Origin: an uncultured Bacteroidia bacterium
Lineage (GTDB): Bacteria; Bacteroidota; Bacteroidia; Bacteroidales; UBA932
Assembly: GCA_902789245.1 (NCBI GenBank)
Contig: CADAND010000005.1
Span: 62,001-126,000 of the forward strand
Direction: 5' to 3'
DNA: 64,000 nt
The notes under the pieces are model-generated. The model worked only from the letters and a program-made list of their open reading frames with translations, was not told where the DNA came from and did no database searches. Shown piece by piece: positions 37,217 through 46,225 of the stretch (the stretch's first letter is position 1; each line of letters starts with the position of its first letter). The position numbers were made by a program, and so were the translations under genes.

Positions 37217-38959
37217 CTATGCGAGGTGTTTGCGGAGCTTCTGCTCGTATTCTTTGAATTCAGCGCTCTGGAACTTGGTGTAGTTCATCTGGCGCAGGTT
37301 GTTGATCAGGTCCTTGAAGAAGACGCGGCACTCGTCGAAGTTCTCGAACTCGAAGGGGCGGTCGCACAGGGAGAGGATGAGGTCGAGCATGAACTTCTGA
37401 CGCTCCAGCGGGCAGAGGGCGTCGATGGAGTCGAACGCGTCCTGCTGCAGGAAGGCGAAGTCGATGAGCTCGGACTTCCAGAAGGCCTCGTGGTAGGACA
37501 TCGGCACGCCGTCGTCGCCGAGGATGTTGATCTGGTCGGCCATTTCGCGGCCGCGGCGGACGTAGTTCTTGGCGCGAAGCACCTTCTCCGTCCAGCCGGG
37601 CTGGATGGTGGTGTCGAGGTATTCCTTGATCTCGGGGTATTCCAGGTACTTGGAGTAGGAGTCGATCGGGTTGACGGCCGGGTAGCGCTTCTGGTCGGCG
37701 CGGCTCTGCTCGAGAGCGTAGAAGCAGCGGGCGGCCTTCTTGGTCGATTCGGTCACCGGCTCCTTGAGGTTGCCGCCGGCGGGGGAGACCGTACCGATAA
37801 AGGTCACGGCGCCCGTCTGGCCGTTGTTCAGCACGACCATGCCCGCGCGGGCGTAGAAGTTGGAGATGATGGCGGACAGGTCCACCGGGAAAGCGTCCTG
37901 GCCCGGGAGTTCCTCCATACGGTTGGACATTTCGCGGAGCGCCTGGGCCCAGCGGGAGGTGGAGTCCGCCAGCAGCAGGCACTTCAGGCCCATCGAGCGG
38001 TAGTACTCACAGATGGCCATGGCCGTGTAGACGGAGGCCTCGCGGGCCGCCACAGGCATGTTGGAGGTGTTGCAGATGATGGTGGTACGCTCCATCAGCT
38101 TGCGGCCGGTGTGCGGGTCGACGAGCTCCGGGAATTCCGTGAAGATCTCGACGACCTCGTTGGCACGCTCGCCGCAGGCCGCCATCACGATCACGTCGGC
38201 GTCGCCCTGCTTGGCGATGGCGTGCTGAAGGACCGTCTTGCCGCAGCCGAACGGACCGGGAATGAAGCCGGTGCCGCCCTCGGCGATGGGATTGAAGGTG
38301 TCGATGCAGCGCACGCCCGTCTCCATGATCTTGGTCGGACGCGGTTTCTCGCGGTAGGCCCGGACGGCCAGCTTGACCGGCCAGCGCTGGGTCATGGTCA
38401 CGTTCACGTCCTCGCCGTCGGAGCCGGTGAGCACGGCGATGGTCTGATCGACGGTGTATTCACCCGCCGGAGCGACGCTCTTGACCGTATACTCGCCCTG
38501 GAAGGCGAAGGGAACCATGATCTTGTGGGGCAGCCAGCCTTCCTTGACTTCGCCGAGCCAGTCGGCCGCGATGACGCGGTCGCCGGGTTTCGCGAGGGGC
38601 GTGAAGGCCCAGAGGGCTTTCCGGTCGAGCGGGTCGGTGTATTCGCCGCGCTTGAGGAAAACGCCCGTCATAGTCTGCAGGTTATTTTGCAGTCCGTCAT
38701 AGATGCCGGAAAGCAGGCCGGGACCGAGGGTGACCTCGAGCATTTTTCCGAGGAATTCGACATCGTTGCCGTTCTTGAGTCCGCGGGTGCTTTCGAACAC
38801 CTGGACCGAGGCTTTATCACCGTTTACCTTGATGACCTCGGCGAGGAGCTTCTCGCTGCCGACGGAGATGTAGCAGAGTTCATTCTCCGCCACCGGCCCG
38901 TCCACGGCCACGGTCACGAGGTTCGAGACGATGCCCGTTACCTTTCCTTTTGTACTCAT
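37217..38959 (-). CDS. atpA: V-type ATPase catalytic subunit A
   Basis: The 580-residue catalytic subunit has the Walker A loop GPFGCGKT near residue 230, the Walker B and catalytic Glu region (VIVMAACGERANEVVEIF), DSTSRWAQALREMS near 330 and the A-type non-homologous insertion at about 100-190. It hydrolyses or makes ATP in the V1 head. Its ATG overlaps the stop of the DUF2764 gene. Confidence 0.96.
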   Translation of the reverse strand: MSTKGKVTGIVSNLVTVAVDGPVAENELCYISVGSEKLLAEVIKVNGDKASVQVFESTRGLKNGNDVEFLGKMLEVTLGPGLLSGIYDGLQNNLQTMTGVFLKRGEYTDPLDRKALWAFTPLAKPGDRVIAADWLGEVKEGWLPHKIMVPFAFQGEYTVKSVAPAGEYTVDQTIAVLTGSDGEDVNVTMTQRWPVKLAVRAYREKPRPTKIMETGVRCIDTFNPIAEGGTGFIPGPFGCGKTVLQHAIAKQGDADVIVMAACGERANEVVEIFTEFPELVDPHTGRKLMERTTIICNTSNMPVAAREASVYTAMAICEYYRSMGLKCLLLADSTSRWAQALREMSNRMEELPGQDAFPVDLSAIISNFYARAGMVVLNNGQTGAVTFIGTVSPAGGNLKEPVTESTKKAARCFYALEQSRADQKRYPAVNPIDSYSKYLEYPEIKEYLDTTIQPGWTEKVLRAKNYVRRGREMADQINILGDDGVPMSYHEAFWKSELIDFAFLQQDAFDSIDALCPLERQKFMLDLILSLCDRPFEFENFDECRVFFKDLINNLRQMNYTKFQSAEFKEYEQKLRKHLA

Positions 38960-39576
38960 ATCGTAAGTTTCTGTTTTTTGTTATCGTAGGTGGATCGGAT
39001 GTCCTCGACCAGCCGGCGGAACAGCGCCCGTCCGGAGTCGGGATCGAGCTGGAGCCAGCGGTCGATGATCTTGAGCTTGGCGACGAAGCCGAGGACGACT
39101 TCGAGGTCCAGGCTGTCCAGGACGGTCAGATCATCGATCTTTTTCCAGCGGAGCTCGTCCAGTCCGCGCTCGCGCGCCAGGATGTCGCCGCAGTTCAGGA
39201 CTTCGCGCGCGGCTACCGCTTCGGGGAACTCTTCCGTCTCCTGTCCTTCCAGCTTCACCTGGTCCTGGCCTTCCTGGCGGCCCAGGGAGTCGTTGATATA
39301 GGATACGGTGAGGTTGCGCAGGTTGAGGTCGAAGCGGAACCAGTCCCGGATGAAACGGTTGCGGTGCTGCAGGGCTTTCCGATAGAACTCCGCGTCCAGC
39401 TTCTCTGGGTCGTATCCCTCCAGGAGCTGGTCAAGCACCGCCGCGTCGCGCGCGGACAGCTGCTCGCGGATCTCGTCGAGGAGATCCTGCGCGACCAGCT
39501 TATCCGCTTTGTCCGCCTTGTCGTCATCCGGCCGCAGGACCGGCATGCTGGCGATGATATACGCGTAATTATCCAT
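38956..39576 (-). CDS. DUF2764 V-ATPase-associated protein
   Basis: The 206-residue helical protein starts MDNYAYIIASMPVLRPDD and belongs to DUF2764, found in Bacteroidota and spirochaete V-ATPase operons between subunits E and A. No ordinary subunit C gene is present, and position and helical make-up suggest that it takes the place of subunit C, the socket for the rotor (inference). It is coupled to atpA by a 4-base overlap. Confidence 0.88.
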   Translation of the reverse strand: MDNYAYIIASMPVLRPDDDKADKADKLVAQDLLDEIREQLSARDAAVLDQLLEGYDPEKLDAEFYRKALQHRNRFIRDWFRFDLNLRNLTVSYINDSLGRQEGQDQVKLEGQETEEFPEAVAAREVLNCGDILARERGLDELRWKKIDDLTVLDSLDLEVVLGFVAKLKIIDRWLQLDPDSGRALFRRLVEDIRSTYDNKKQKLTI

Positions 39577-39582
39577 AAGAAA

Positions 39583-40188
39583 TTAACCGAAGAGGAGCTT
39601 GCGGGTCACGGGACGCAGGTATTCTGCGATCAGCGCGCGGAAGGTTTCATCCGTCAGGCTGACAAACCAGCTGCCGTCCTTGGGGCCGATGGAGAAGCCC
39701 CCGGCCACTTTCTTGCTGAACTCGGCTTTCGGAGCGCTGCCCAGGGCCTTGGCCAGGGCACCGGCGACCCAGGGCTCGAGTTCCTGCTGCAGGGATGCGG
39801 GCAGGACCAGGGCGAGGTCGGCCGATTCGCTGGTGCTGAAGCGCTCGGCGACGGTCGTGATGATTTTCTTAAGGAAGTTGGGATCGGCGAGGGATTTGTT
39901 GATGCTGTCGGCGCTGATGGCGCCAACGAGCAGGTCTTCGATATCCTTCTTGGTGGCCTGCAGGCACTGGGCAGAGGCCATCTTGACGTCGGAGGCAGTC
40001 TTCTCGCGAAGGTCGTCGGCCTGCTTGCCGGCGGCGGCGACGATCTCTTCGGCTTGTTTGCGGGCGGCGGCGACGATGCCTTCGGCTTCGGTACGCGCGC
40101 GCGCAAGCAGTTGCTCACCTTCTTCTTTACCTTTGGAAAGTCCCTCGTTGTAGAGTCTTTCCGTGAGTTCCTGTAATTTATTGGACAT
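39583..40188 (-). CDS. atpE: V-type ATPase subunit E
   Basis: The 201-residue peripheral stalk subunit has an N-terminal alanine/glutamate-rich coiled coil (LTERLYNEGLSKGKEEGEQLLARARTEAEG) and a globular C-terminal domain. It is the first gene of the V-ATPase operon. No separate subunit F, G/H or C gene was found in the operon. Confidence 0.92.
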   Translation of the reverse strand: MSNKLQELTERLYNEGLSKGKEEGEQLLARARTEAEGIVAAARKQAEEIVAAAGKQADDLREKTASDVKMASAQCLQATKKDIEDLLVGAISADSINKSLADPNFLKKIITTVAERFSTSESADLALVLPASLQQELEPWVAGALAKALGSAPKAEFSKKVAGGFSIGPKDGSWFVSLTDETFRALIAEYLRPVTRKLLFG

Positions 40189-40266
40189 ATCCTATGCTAG
40201 TTATTAGTCGGTTTTTCGTCTTGGAGGCGTTTACAAATCTATAAAATATTCCGCCAAAGAGCAAAG

Positions 40267-40301
40267 AAAAACCGGCTTTTCGGAGGAAAAAGCCGGTTTT
40301 T
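40267..40301 (-). terminator. Terminator between the decarboxylase and V-ATPase operons
   Basis: AAAAACCGGCTTTT pairs with AAAAAGCCGGTTTTT around a 6-base loop, 23 bases after the mmdB stop. The V-ATPase operon should thus have its own promoter in 40189-40266. No clear TAnnTTTG was found there. Confidence 0.8.
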
Positions 40302-40323
40302 TATAGAAACTGAATTATTCGTG

Positions 40324-41484
40324 TTAGCCGAGGAAGCCCAGCAGGATACCCGCCGCAACGGCAGAACCGATAACGCCGGCGACATTGGGCGCCATGGCGT
40401 GGGTGAGCAGGTGGTTGGAGGGATCCGCCTCGAGGCCGACCTGTTCGGACACACGGGCCGCATCCGGCACGGCGGACACGCCGGCGTTGCCGATAAGCGG
40501 GTTGATCTTCTTGCCTTCTTTGAGGAAAAGATTCATGAATTTCGTGAAGAGCACGCCGAAGGTGGTGGCGATCACGAAGGAGGCAAGACCGAGGCCGAAG
40601 ATGAGGATGGAACGGCTGTTGAGGAAGACGTCCGCCTGCGTGGATGCGCCCACGGTCACGCCGATGAGCGTCGTCACGACATCGATCAGCGGACCGCTGG
40701 CCGTGGCGGCGAGGCGCTTGGTCACGCCGCTTTCCTTGAGCAGGTTGCCGAAGAAGAGCATGCCGAGCAGCGGCAGGCCGGAGGGGACGATGAATGCGGT
40801 GCAGAGGAAACCGACGATCGGGAAGATGATCTTCTCGCGCTGGCTCACGACGCGCGGCTTGTTCATGCGGATCACGCGCTCCTTCTTGGTGGTCAGGAGC
40901 AGCATGATGGGCTTCTGGATCACAGGGACGAGGGCCATGTAGGAGTAGGCCGACACGGCGATGGCGCCCATCAGTTCCGGAGCCAGCTTGGAGCTCAGGA
41001 AGATGGCCGTCGGGCCGTCCGCGCCGCCGATGATGCCGATGGCTCCCGCCTCATTGGGGGCGAAGCCGAGCACCAGCGAGAGCAGGTAGGCGCCGAAGAT
41101 GCCCATCTGCGCCGCGGCACCGATCAAGATCAGGCGCGGCTGCGAGATCAGGGCGCTGAAGTCCGTCATGGCTCCGATGCCCAGGAAGATGAGCGGCGGA
41201 TACCAGCCGTTCTTCACGCCGTGGTAGAGAATATTCAGAACGGAGTTCTCTTCGTAGATGCCGATCTTGAGGCCCATGCCGGTCTCAGGATCGAAGAAGA
41301 GCGGGATGTTGCCGATGATGATACCGAATCCGATCGGCACGAGCAGAAGCGGCTCCCAGTGCTTGACAATACCCAGCGTGATGAAGACCAGACCGATGAA
41401 GATCATGATCAGGTGCGCCGGGGTGCAGTTCGCGAAGCCCGTGAACTGCCAGAACTGCTGGAGACTGTCTAAAACGTTTTCCAT
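40324..41484 (-). CDS. mmdB: Na+-pumping decarboxylase, beta subunit
   Basis: The 386-residue integral membrane subunit drives Na+ export with the energy of decarboxylating carboxybiotin. It has about eleven hydrophobic segments and the conserved GIIGGADGPTAIFLSSKLAPEL near residue 150, whose Asp is needed for Na+ transport in OadB. The subunit is shared by methylmalonyl-CoA, oxaloacetate and glutaconyl-CoA decarboxylases; the alpha subunit here points to methylmalonyl-CoA. Its ATG shares a base with the biotin-carrier stop. Confidence 0.94.
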   Translation of the reverse strand: MENVLDSLQQFWQFTGFANCTPAHLIMIFIGLVFITLGIVKHWEPLLLVPIGFGIIIGNIPLFFDPETGMGLKIGIYEENSVLNILYHGVKNGWYPPLIFLGIGAMTDFSALISQPRLILIGAAAQMGIFGAYLLSLVLGFAPNEAGAIGIIGGADGPTAIFLSSKLAPELMGAIAVSAYSYMALVPVIQKPIMLLLTTKKERVIRMNKPRVVSQREKIIFPIVGFLCTAFIVPSGLPLLGMLFFGNLLKESGVTKRLAATASGPLIDVVTTLIGVTVGASTQADVFLNSRSILIFGLGLASFVIATTFGVLFTKFMNLFLKEGKKINPLIGNAGVSAVPDAARVSEQVGLEADPSNHLLTHAMAPNVAGVIGSAVAAGILLGFLG

Positions 41485-41912
41485 TAAGCGATCGTTACGA
41501 TGTCAGCACCTTCGAGGACGGAGTCGCCTTGCTTGACATGGACGGCGGCGATGGTGCCGTCGCACTCGGCGAGGATCTCGTTCTCCATCTTCATGGCCTC
41601 GATGACGGCGACCTTCTGGCCGCGCTTGACGGCCTGGCCCTCCTTCACGTCAACGGAAATGATGACGCCCGGGAGCGGGGAGCCGATTTTTTTACCGCTG
41701 CCGGCTGCAGGTGCAGCGGCGGGGGCGGCGGGAGCGGCTGCTGCAGCGGGAGCTGCGGCCGGGGCGGCAGCGGCGGGAGCGGCTGCGACTTCGTTTTCGA
41801 GTTCGACTTGATAATTGACGCCGTTGACGGTCACATCGGCGAGTTTGCCTTCAATACCATTGACGGTCACATCGTACTGGTTGCCGCCAATCTTGAACTT
41901 GTATGCTTTCAT
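41484..41912 (-). CDS. mmdC: Biotin carrier subunit of the decarboxylase
   Basis: The 142-residue protein has an N-terminal small domain, a flexible Ala/Pro linker of about 35 residues (residues 57-90) and a C-terminal biotinyl domain. The biotin-accepting Lys is in VIEAMKMENEI near residue 108. It ferries the carboxyl group between the carboxyltransferase and the membrane subunit. It overlaps the upstream gene by 4 bases. Confidence 0.95.
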   Translation of the reverse strand: MKAYKFKIGGNQYDVTVNGIEGKLADVTVNGVNYQVELENEVAAAPAAAAPAAAPAAAAAPAAPAAAPAAGSGKKIGSPLPGVIISVDVKEGQAVKRGQKVAVIEAMKMENEILAECDGTIAAVHVKQGDSVLEGADIVTIA

Positions 41913-42325
41913 TTGCGGGGTGTTTTTCTGAAATTGAACTGTCTGTCGTCCCAGGCGGACGGGGTGCGCCGGAGGGTGATGAAGCCCGGCTCGAGGTCGT
42001 GGACGCTCTCCGAGAGGTACAGGTGCAGGGCCGTGGCGATGGCCGCCTCGGTCTCGCCGCCCGCCTCTGCGTTCAGCGCCATGGCGATGGCGGCTGCCAC
42101 TTCACCGGATGGCGCGCCCTTGGAGGCCTTGGGGGCACGGGGCTTGCGCTTGAACTTGCCGGAGAAGAGGTTGCCGGAGAAATTGTAGATGAAGTAGAGG
42201 ACGATGAGCGCGGAGAAGACGACGCTCACGCTGATGATCGTGAGGGTCCATCCGTGCGGATCGATCTCGGCCATCCGGTCTCCGCCGGCGGTGAGGGGGA
42301 GGAGACTATAAAGGAAGGTTGTCAT
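41909..42325 (-). CDS. mmdD: OadG-family small membrane subunit (delta)
   Basis: The 138-residue protein has one membrane helix near residues 28-52 ([24 protein letters not shown]) and a basic tail, the OadG/MmdD pattern. It assembles the decarboxylase complex on the membrane. The first 20 bases overlap the end of mmdA, so translation is coupled. Confidence 0.88.
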   Translation of the reverse strand: MTTFLYSLLPLTAGGDRMAEIDPHGWTLTIISVSVVFSALIVLYFIYNFSGNLFSGKFKRKPRAPKASKGAPSGEVAAAIAMALNAEAGGETEAAIATALHLYLSESVHDLEPGFITLRRTPSAWDDRQFNFRKTPRK

Positions 42326-43868
42326 GCTTCTTCGCGGGGATTTCCTGTCGTTTGCCTTCGAGGGTGGCGAGGGCGCGGATCACGCGGAAACGCGTGTTGC
42401 GCGGCTCGATGACGTCCTCGATATAGCCCTTCTGCGCAGCCTGGTAAGGGTTGCAGAAGAGGTCGTTGTATTCCTGCTTGCGGGCTTCGGCGATCTCGGC
42501 CTGCTTGGCGGGATCGGTCTCGGCCTTCAGCTCTTTGCCATAGAGGATGCCCACGGCGCCCTCGGCGCCCATCACGGCGATGTTGGCCGTCGGCCAGGCA
42601 TAGTTGACGTCGCCGCGGAGCTGCTTGCAGCTCATCACGATGTGAGCGCCGCCGTAGCTCTTGCGCAGGGTGACGGTGACCTTGGGGACCGTGGCCTCGC
42701 CATAGGCGAAGAGGAGCTTGGCGCCGTTGGTGATGATGGCGCCGTATTCCTGCTGCGTGCCGGGCAGGAAGCCCGGGACGTCCACGAGGGTCACGAGGGG
42801 AATGTTGAACGCGTCGCAGAAGCGTACGAAGCGGGCGCCCTTGCGGGAAGCGTTGATATCCAGCACGCCGGCGAGGACGCCGGGCTGGTTGGCCACGATG
42901 CCCACGCTGCGGCCGCCCATGTGGGCGAAGCCGACGATGATGTTCTTCGCAAAGTCCTTGTGGACTTCGAAGAAGTCGCCGTCATCCACGATGCTGCGGA
43001 TCACGCCGTACATGTCGTATGCCTTGTTGGGGTTGTCGGGGACGATATCGTTGAGTGCGTCGTCCACGCGGCCGACGGGGTCCTGGGTGGGACGCTCGGG
43101 GGCGGTGGAGAGATTGTTCTGCGGGAGGTAGGACAGCAGCTTCTTGATATTGGCGATGCCTTCCTCCTCGGACGCTGCGCTGAAGTGCGCCACGCCGGAC
43201 TTGGCGGCATGCACCGCGGCGCCGCCGAGGCTCTCCTGGTCCACGTCCTCGCCCGTGACGGACTTGACGACCGCGGGGCCGGTGAGGAACATGTAGGAAG
43301 TGTTCTGCACCATCAGGGTGAAGTCGGTCAGGGCGGGGGAATACACCGCACCGCCGGCGCAGGGGCCGAAGATGCCGCTGATCTGCGGCACCACGCCGCT
43401 GGCAAGGATGTTGCGCTCGAAGATCTCGCCGTAGCCGGCCAGTGCGTCGATCCCTTCCTGGATGCGGGCGCCGCCTGAATCGTTGAGGCCGATCACCGGT
43501 GCGCCGACGCGCACGGCCATATCCATGACCTTGCAGATCTTTTCAGACATCGTCTTGCTCAGGGAACCGCCGTTGACGGTGAAATCCTGGGCGAACACGA
43601 AGACGAGGCGGCCGTCGATGGTACCCTGTCCGGTCACGACGCCGTCGCCGTCCGGATGGGACGCATCCATGCCGAAGTTGGTGCAGCGGTGCTGCACGAA
43701 CATGTCGAATTCTTCGAAACTGCCCGGATCCAGGAGCTTCTCGAGCCGCTCGCGGGCGGTGAGCTTGCCCTTCTGGTGCTGGGCGTCGATACGTGCCTGG
43801 CCGCCGCCGAGTTTCGCCGTGGCGCGGCGCTCGACCAGTTCTTGGATTTTATCTTGCTGGAAACTCAT
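42306..43868 (-). CDS. mmdA: Methylmalonyl-CoA decarboxylase alpha subunit (carboxyltransferase)
   Basis: The 520-residue subunit belongs to the propionyl-CoA carboxylase beta/MmdA family. It shows [17 protein letters not shown] near residue 37, [39 protein letters not shown] and the acyl-CoA and biotin-binding crotonase halves, with GFLPGTQQE near 375. It moves CO2 from methylmalonyl-CoA to the biotin carrier, giving propionyl-CoA. Together with mmdD, mmdC and mmdB it forms a full Na+ pump; no biotin carboxylase gene is adjacent. ATG 43868 gives the family N terminus [15 protein letters not shown]. Confidence 0.93.
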   Translation of the reverse strand: MSFQQDKIQELVERRATAKLGGGQARIDAQHQKGKLTARERLEKLLDPGSFEEFDMFVQHRCTNFGMDASHPDGDGVVTGQGTIDGRLVFVFAQDFTVNGGSLSKTMSEKICKVMDMAVRVGAPVIGLNDSGGARIQEGIDALAGYGEIFERNILASGVVPQISGIFGPCAGGAVYSPALTDFTLMVQNTSYMFLTGPAVVKSVTGEDVDQESLGGAAVHAAKSGVAHFSAASEEEGIANIKKLLSYLPQNNLSTAPERPTQDPVGRVDDALNDIVPDNPNKAYDMYGVIRSIVDDGDFFEVHKDFAKNIIVGFAHMGGRSVGIVANQPGVLAGVLDINASRKGARFVRFCDAFNIPLVTLVDVPGFLPGTQQEYGAIITNGAKLLFAYGEATVPKVTVTLRKSYGGAHIVMSCKQLRGDVNYAWPTANIAVMGAEGAVGILYGKELKAETDPAKQAEIAEARKQEYNDLFCNPYQAAQKGYIEDVIEPRNTRFRVIRALATLEGKRQEIPAKKHDNLPL

Positions 43869-43890
43869 AATTCGGTAATACAAAATCGGA

Positions 43891-43898
43891 CAAATATA
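43891..43898 (-). promoter_or_regulatory. -7 element for the mmdADCB operon
   Basis: TATATTTG on the minus strand, 22 bases before the mmdA ATG. Confidence 0.6.
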
Positions 43899-43921
43899 GA
43901 GAATAATCTTTGAAAAAAGAA

Positions 43922-43952
43922 AAAAAAGAGCCGCGTTGTGCGGCTCTTTTTT
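43922..43952 (-). terminator. Terminator after the CE15 esterase gene
   Basis: AAAAAAGAGCCGC pairs with GCGGCTCTTTTTT around a 5-base loop. Confidence 0.85.
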
Positions 43953-43973
43953 CTGTCTAATCAAGGTTCCGTG

Positions 43974-45491
43974 CTATTTCTTGCTTTCTTTCATCTTGTT
44001 ACTGGCCCATTCGATGAAATACTTCATGTTCGGACCGTCCGTGTGGCCGCCGGCGTGCTGGCGCCAGGCCAGTTCGCCGTCCAGAAGCCCCGTGAGCACC
44101 GGCGGCATCTGCTCCTTGCGGTAGTCGTTGGACAGGCCGAGGTCCTTGGCTCCGAGCAGTTTGAACACTTCGCCGGCGGCGATGGCCGCCTGCCAGCTGC
44201 CGTACTGGTCGAGCCACAGGGCATCGCCCTGCTCGGGGACGCCGTAGCTGATGAAGACCAGGCGCGGTGCGCAGAGTGCGATGAGCTCGTGGGAGTCCAC
44301 CGGCAGCATGTCGGCGTTCCAGGCGCCCGTCCTGGACTCGATGGCGTCATATTTAATATAGTTGCCTGCCATCCAGTGATACTCGCCGGAGTTGGAGAGA
44401 TTCTCCAGGCCTTCGCCGAAGATGCGGCGGTGCAGCGTGGCGCCGCCCTTGCCGGAGGATCCGATCAGGCCCATGTAGAAACGCTCCTCGAAGGCGAGGG
44501 TGACCAGGGCGGCCTTGCCGTAGCGGGACACGCCCTCGATGCCGACGTGCTTGGCGTCGACGTCCGGGTCGGTCTCGAGATAGTCCAGGCCGCGGGCGGC
44601 GCCCCAGGCCCAGGCGCGCAGGGACCCCCAGTCGTCCGGCTTGCGCGGCTGGCCCTTGTTGACCAGACCGATGATGCCGCGGGTGAGCCCGGCGCCGTTG
44701 TCCGCCTGGATGCTGGACGGGTCGATCATGGCGTAGCCCCAGCCGGCGGCGAGCAGCTGCTGGTTGGACGGCGGATCCTGACCCGGGGCGAGCTGCTGCG
44801 GGCGGGCGAAGGCTGCAAAGGGATTGGCCGGCTCGAAAGGCTGCCAGGCCGGATATTTCTTCATCAGGGCGGCCGTCTCCGGATCGTTCTCCAGCAGGCG
44901 GCGCAGGACCTTGTTGATGACGGCCATGTCGGCTCCGCCGGGCTTGACCGGGTTCGGGAGGTTCGCGGCGCCGAACATCATCAGCACCGGGACCGGACCC
45001 TCGGCGTTCGCCGGCGTCACGACGACCATCTTGATGTCCACGTTGATGGACGGGCAGGCGCTGTTGTCCACGTGGCCGACGAGCTGTTTGGCCTTGGCGC
45101 GGATCATGCCGACCATCTCGACCTCTTCCGCCTCGACCGTCCAGGTGACGGACGGAACGTTCTCCGGGACGCGGCCGTAGACCTCGCGCTCGAAGCCTTC
45201 GACGATCTCGGGCCGGCGGACTTCCCACCACTGCTTTGCGGTCGTCACCTTCTTGCCTTTGTCGGTCTTGAGGATCTCGGGCAGCACCGGGTAAGGATTG
45301 GCCTTGCTCTCATCATAATTGGCGGCGAAAGGGCTCTTCTCGTCGGCGTCGAAACCGCGCCGGATGGATTTGATCCCGAGCTGGTCGAGCATGTTCTGGT
45401 GGTCCTGTTCGGCCGTGAAAGTGACCGGCTCCTGGGCGTAGGATGCCATGCAGAACAGGCAGGCGGTGATAAAAAGGAGTGTCTTTTTCAT
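43974..45491 (-). CDS. CE15-like glucuronoyl esterase
   Basis: The 505-residue product has a signal peptide (to about residue 20) and an alpha/beta hydrolase fold of the CE15 type. The nucleophile Ser sits in GVSRYGKAAL near residue 323 (CE15 signature G-C/V-S-R-x-G-K), an HELIALCAPR block follows, and the catalytic His is probably in HAGGHTDGPN near 486. CE15 enzymes cut the ester between lignin alcohols and 4-O-methylglucuronic acid on xylan. An insertion of about 50 residues near 190-240 resembles those of bacterial members. Confidence 0.82.
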   Translation of the reverse strand: MKKTLLFITACLFCMASYAQEPVTFTAEQDHQNMLDQLGIKSIRRGFDADEKSPFAANYDESKANPYPVLPEILKTDKGKKVTTAKQWWEVRRPEIVEGFEREVYGRVPENVPSVTWTVEAEEVEMVGMIRAKAKQLVGHVDNSACPSINVDIKMVVVTPANAEGPVPVLMMFGAANLPNPVKPGGADMAVINKVLRRLLENDPETAALMKKYPAWQPFEPANPFAAFARPQQLAPGQDPPSNQQLLAAGWGYAMIDPSSIQADNGAGLTRGIIGLVNKGQPRKPDDWGSLRAWAWGAARGLDYLETDPDVDAKHVGIEGVSRYGKAALVTLAFEERFYMGLIGSSGKGGATLHRRIFGEGLENLSNSGEYHWMAGNYIKYDAIESRTGAWNADMLPVDSHELIALCAPRLVFISYGVPEQGDALWLDQYGSWQAAIAAGEVFKLLGAKDLGLSNDYRKEQMPPVLTGLLDGELAWRQHAGGHTDGPNMKYFIEWASNKMKESKK

Positions 45492-45616
45492 ATGGTATGT
45501 TTCAAAACGTCCCCTAAGTTAGCGATTTCTCCCTAAAAACGAATGGATGTCATTTCGTATCCGGGAAGAAAAATGTTTTATTTTGGGGAAAGCCGATGCT
45601 TTTCCGAAAAAATGAC

Positions 45617-45624
45617 TATCTTTG
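45617..45624 (+). promoter_or_regulatory. -7 element for tRNA-Pro
   Basis: TATCTTTG, 19 bases before the tRNA 5' end. Confidence 0.6.
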
Positions 45625-45643
45625 CAATCCCTTTCGAGAGCAT

Positions 45644-45716
45644 CTGGGTGTGGCGCAGTTGGTAGCGCACCTGGTTAGGGACCAGGAGGTCGCTTGTTCG
45701 AGTCAAGTCACCCAGA
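45644..45716 (+). tRNA. tRNA-Pro (AGG)
   Basis: The 73-base cloverleaf pairs CTGGGTG perfectly with CACCCAG; the C1-G72 pair with discriminator A73 is typical of bacterial proline tRNA. The D arm is GCGC/GCGC and the anticodon arm is CCTGG-TTAGGGA-CCAGG, so positions 34-36 read AGG, with G37 as in all tRNA-Pro. The T arm is GCTTG-TTCGAGT-CAAGT. An A at position 34 is unusual for bacterial proline tRNA, which normally have GGG, TGG or CGG. Confidence 0.9.
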
Positions 45717-45717
45717 C

Positions 45718-45749
45718 AAAAAGCCACCGCATATCGCGGTGGTTTTTTT
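45718..45749 (+). terminator. Terminator after tRNA-Pro
   Basis: CCACCGC pairs with GCGGTGG around a 5-base loop, flanked by A and T runs (seven T). Confidence 0.85.
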
Positions 45750-45997
45750 GGTATTATGCCCCGGACAATCCGGGTGGTTCCTGAGCCTGCCGAAGGACTG
45801 ACCCGGAATCTCCTCCCCTTTGCCTTTTCCGCCGGAAGCGGGCAGGGAGCTGGCTCCGGAGGAACTCCGTTCCGGTCGCCCTCGGCGCCCTCCACTCCGG
45901 CCCCTCCCCCTGCCCGAGTCCGGGGGTGGACACGTCCTCCGGAGCCAGTCCCTGCCCGCTCTGCCCGGCGGCGTCCCTTCCCAGTTCTGCCCGACCT

Positions 45998-46070
45998 GTC
46001 ATCCTGAGCGCAGCGAAGGATCTCGTCATGCCCGACACCCCTCCGTCATGCCCGACCTGATCGGGCATCT
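45998..46070. repeat. Cluster of REP-like repeats
   Basis: GTCATCCTGAGCGCAGCGAA is followed by two GTCATGCCCGAC units; the second forms the hairpin GCCCGACCTGATCGGGC. These are the same class of GTCAT-led palindromic repeat as at 1407-1431. Confidence 0.65.
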
Positions 46071-46092
46071 CAGGCTCCAACCGACGAAGTCG

Positions 46093-46155
46093 GATTCCGT
46101 AACAGAAAAAGCCCTAAAACAGTTACGGAATCACGATTTTGCGATTCCGTAACTG
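46093..46155. repeat. Three-arm inverted repeat
   Basis: GATTCCGTAAC occurs at 46093-46103 and 46143-46153, with its complement GTTACGGAATC at 46122-46132. The middle arm can pair with either outer arm; the second pairing extends to 13 bp. AACAGAAAA (46101) and TTTTCTGTT (46166) add a further symmetric pair around the same centre. Confidence 0.65.
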
Positions 46156-46225
46156 TAAATGCCCGTTTTCTGTTCCCGATTACGGCACTCCGCTTCCCCG
46201 GGGCGGTGGCATGCGCCGGGGTCAA

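Larger units (their letters stand above)
45750..46225. other. Repeat-rich intergenic region
   Basis: No gene is supported. It holds several dispersed repeats: CTGAGCCTGCCGAAGGAC near 45781, CATCCTGAGCGCAGCGAAGG at 46000-46019, a GCCCGACCTGATCGGGC hairpin at 46050-46066 and a three-arm inverted repeat at 46093-46155. A highly C-rich, low-complexity stretch lies between 45880 and 45970. Confidence 0.7.

Noticed and set aside
35879..38989. Plus-strand open frame of 1036 codons
   Set aside because: It is the reverse shadow of V-ATPase subunits B and A, whose motifs are unambiguous on the minus strand. The long frame comes from biased codon use.
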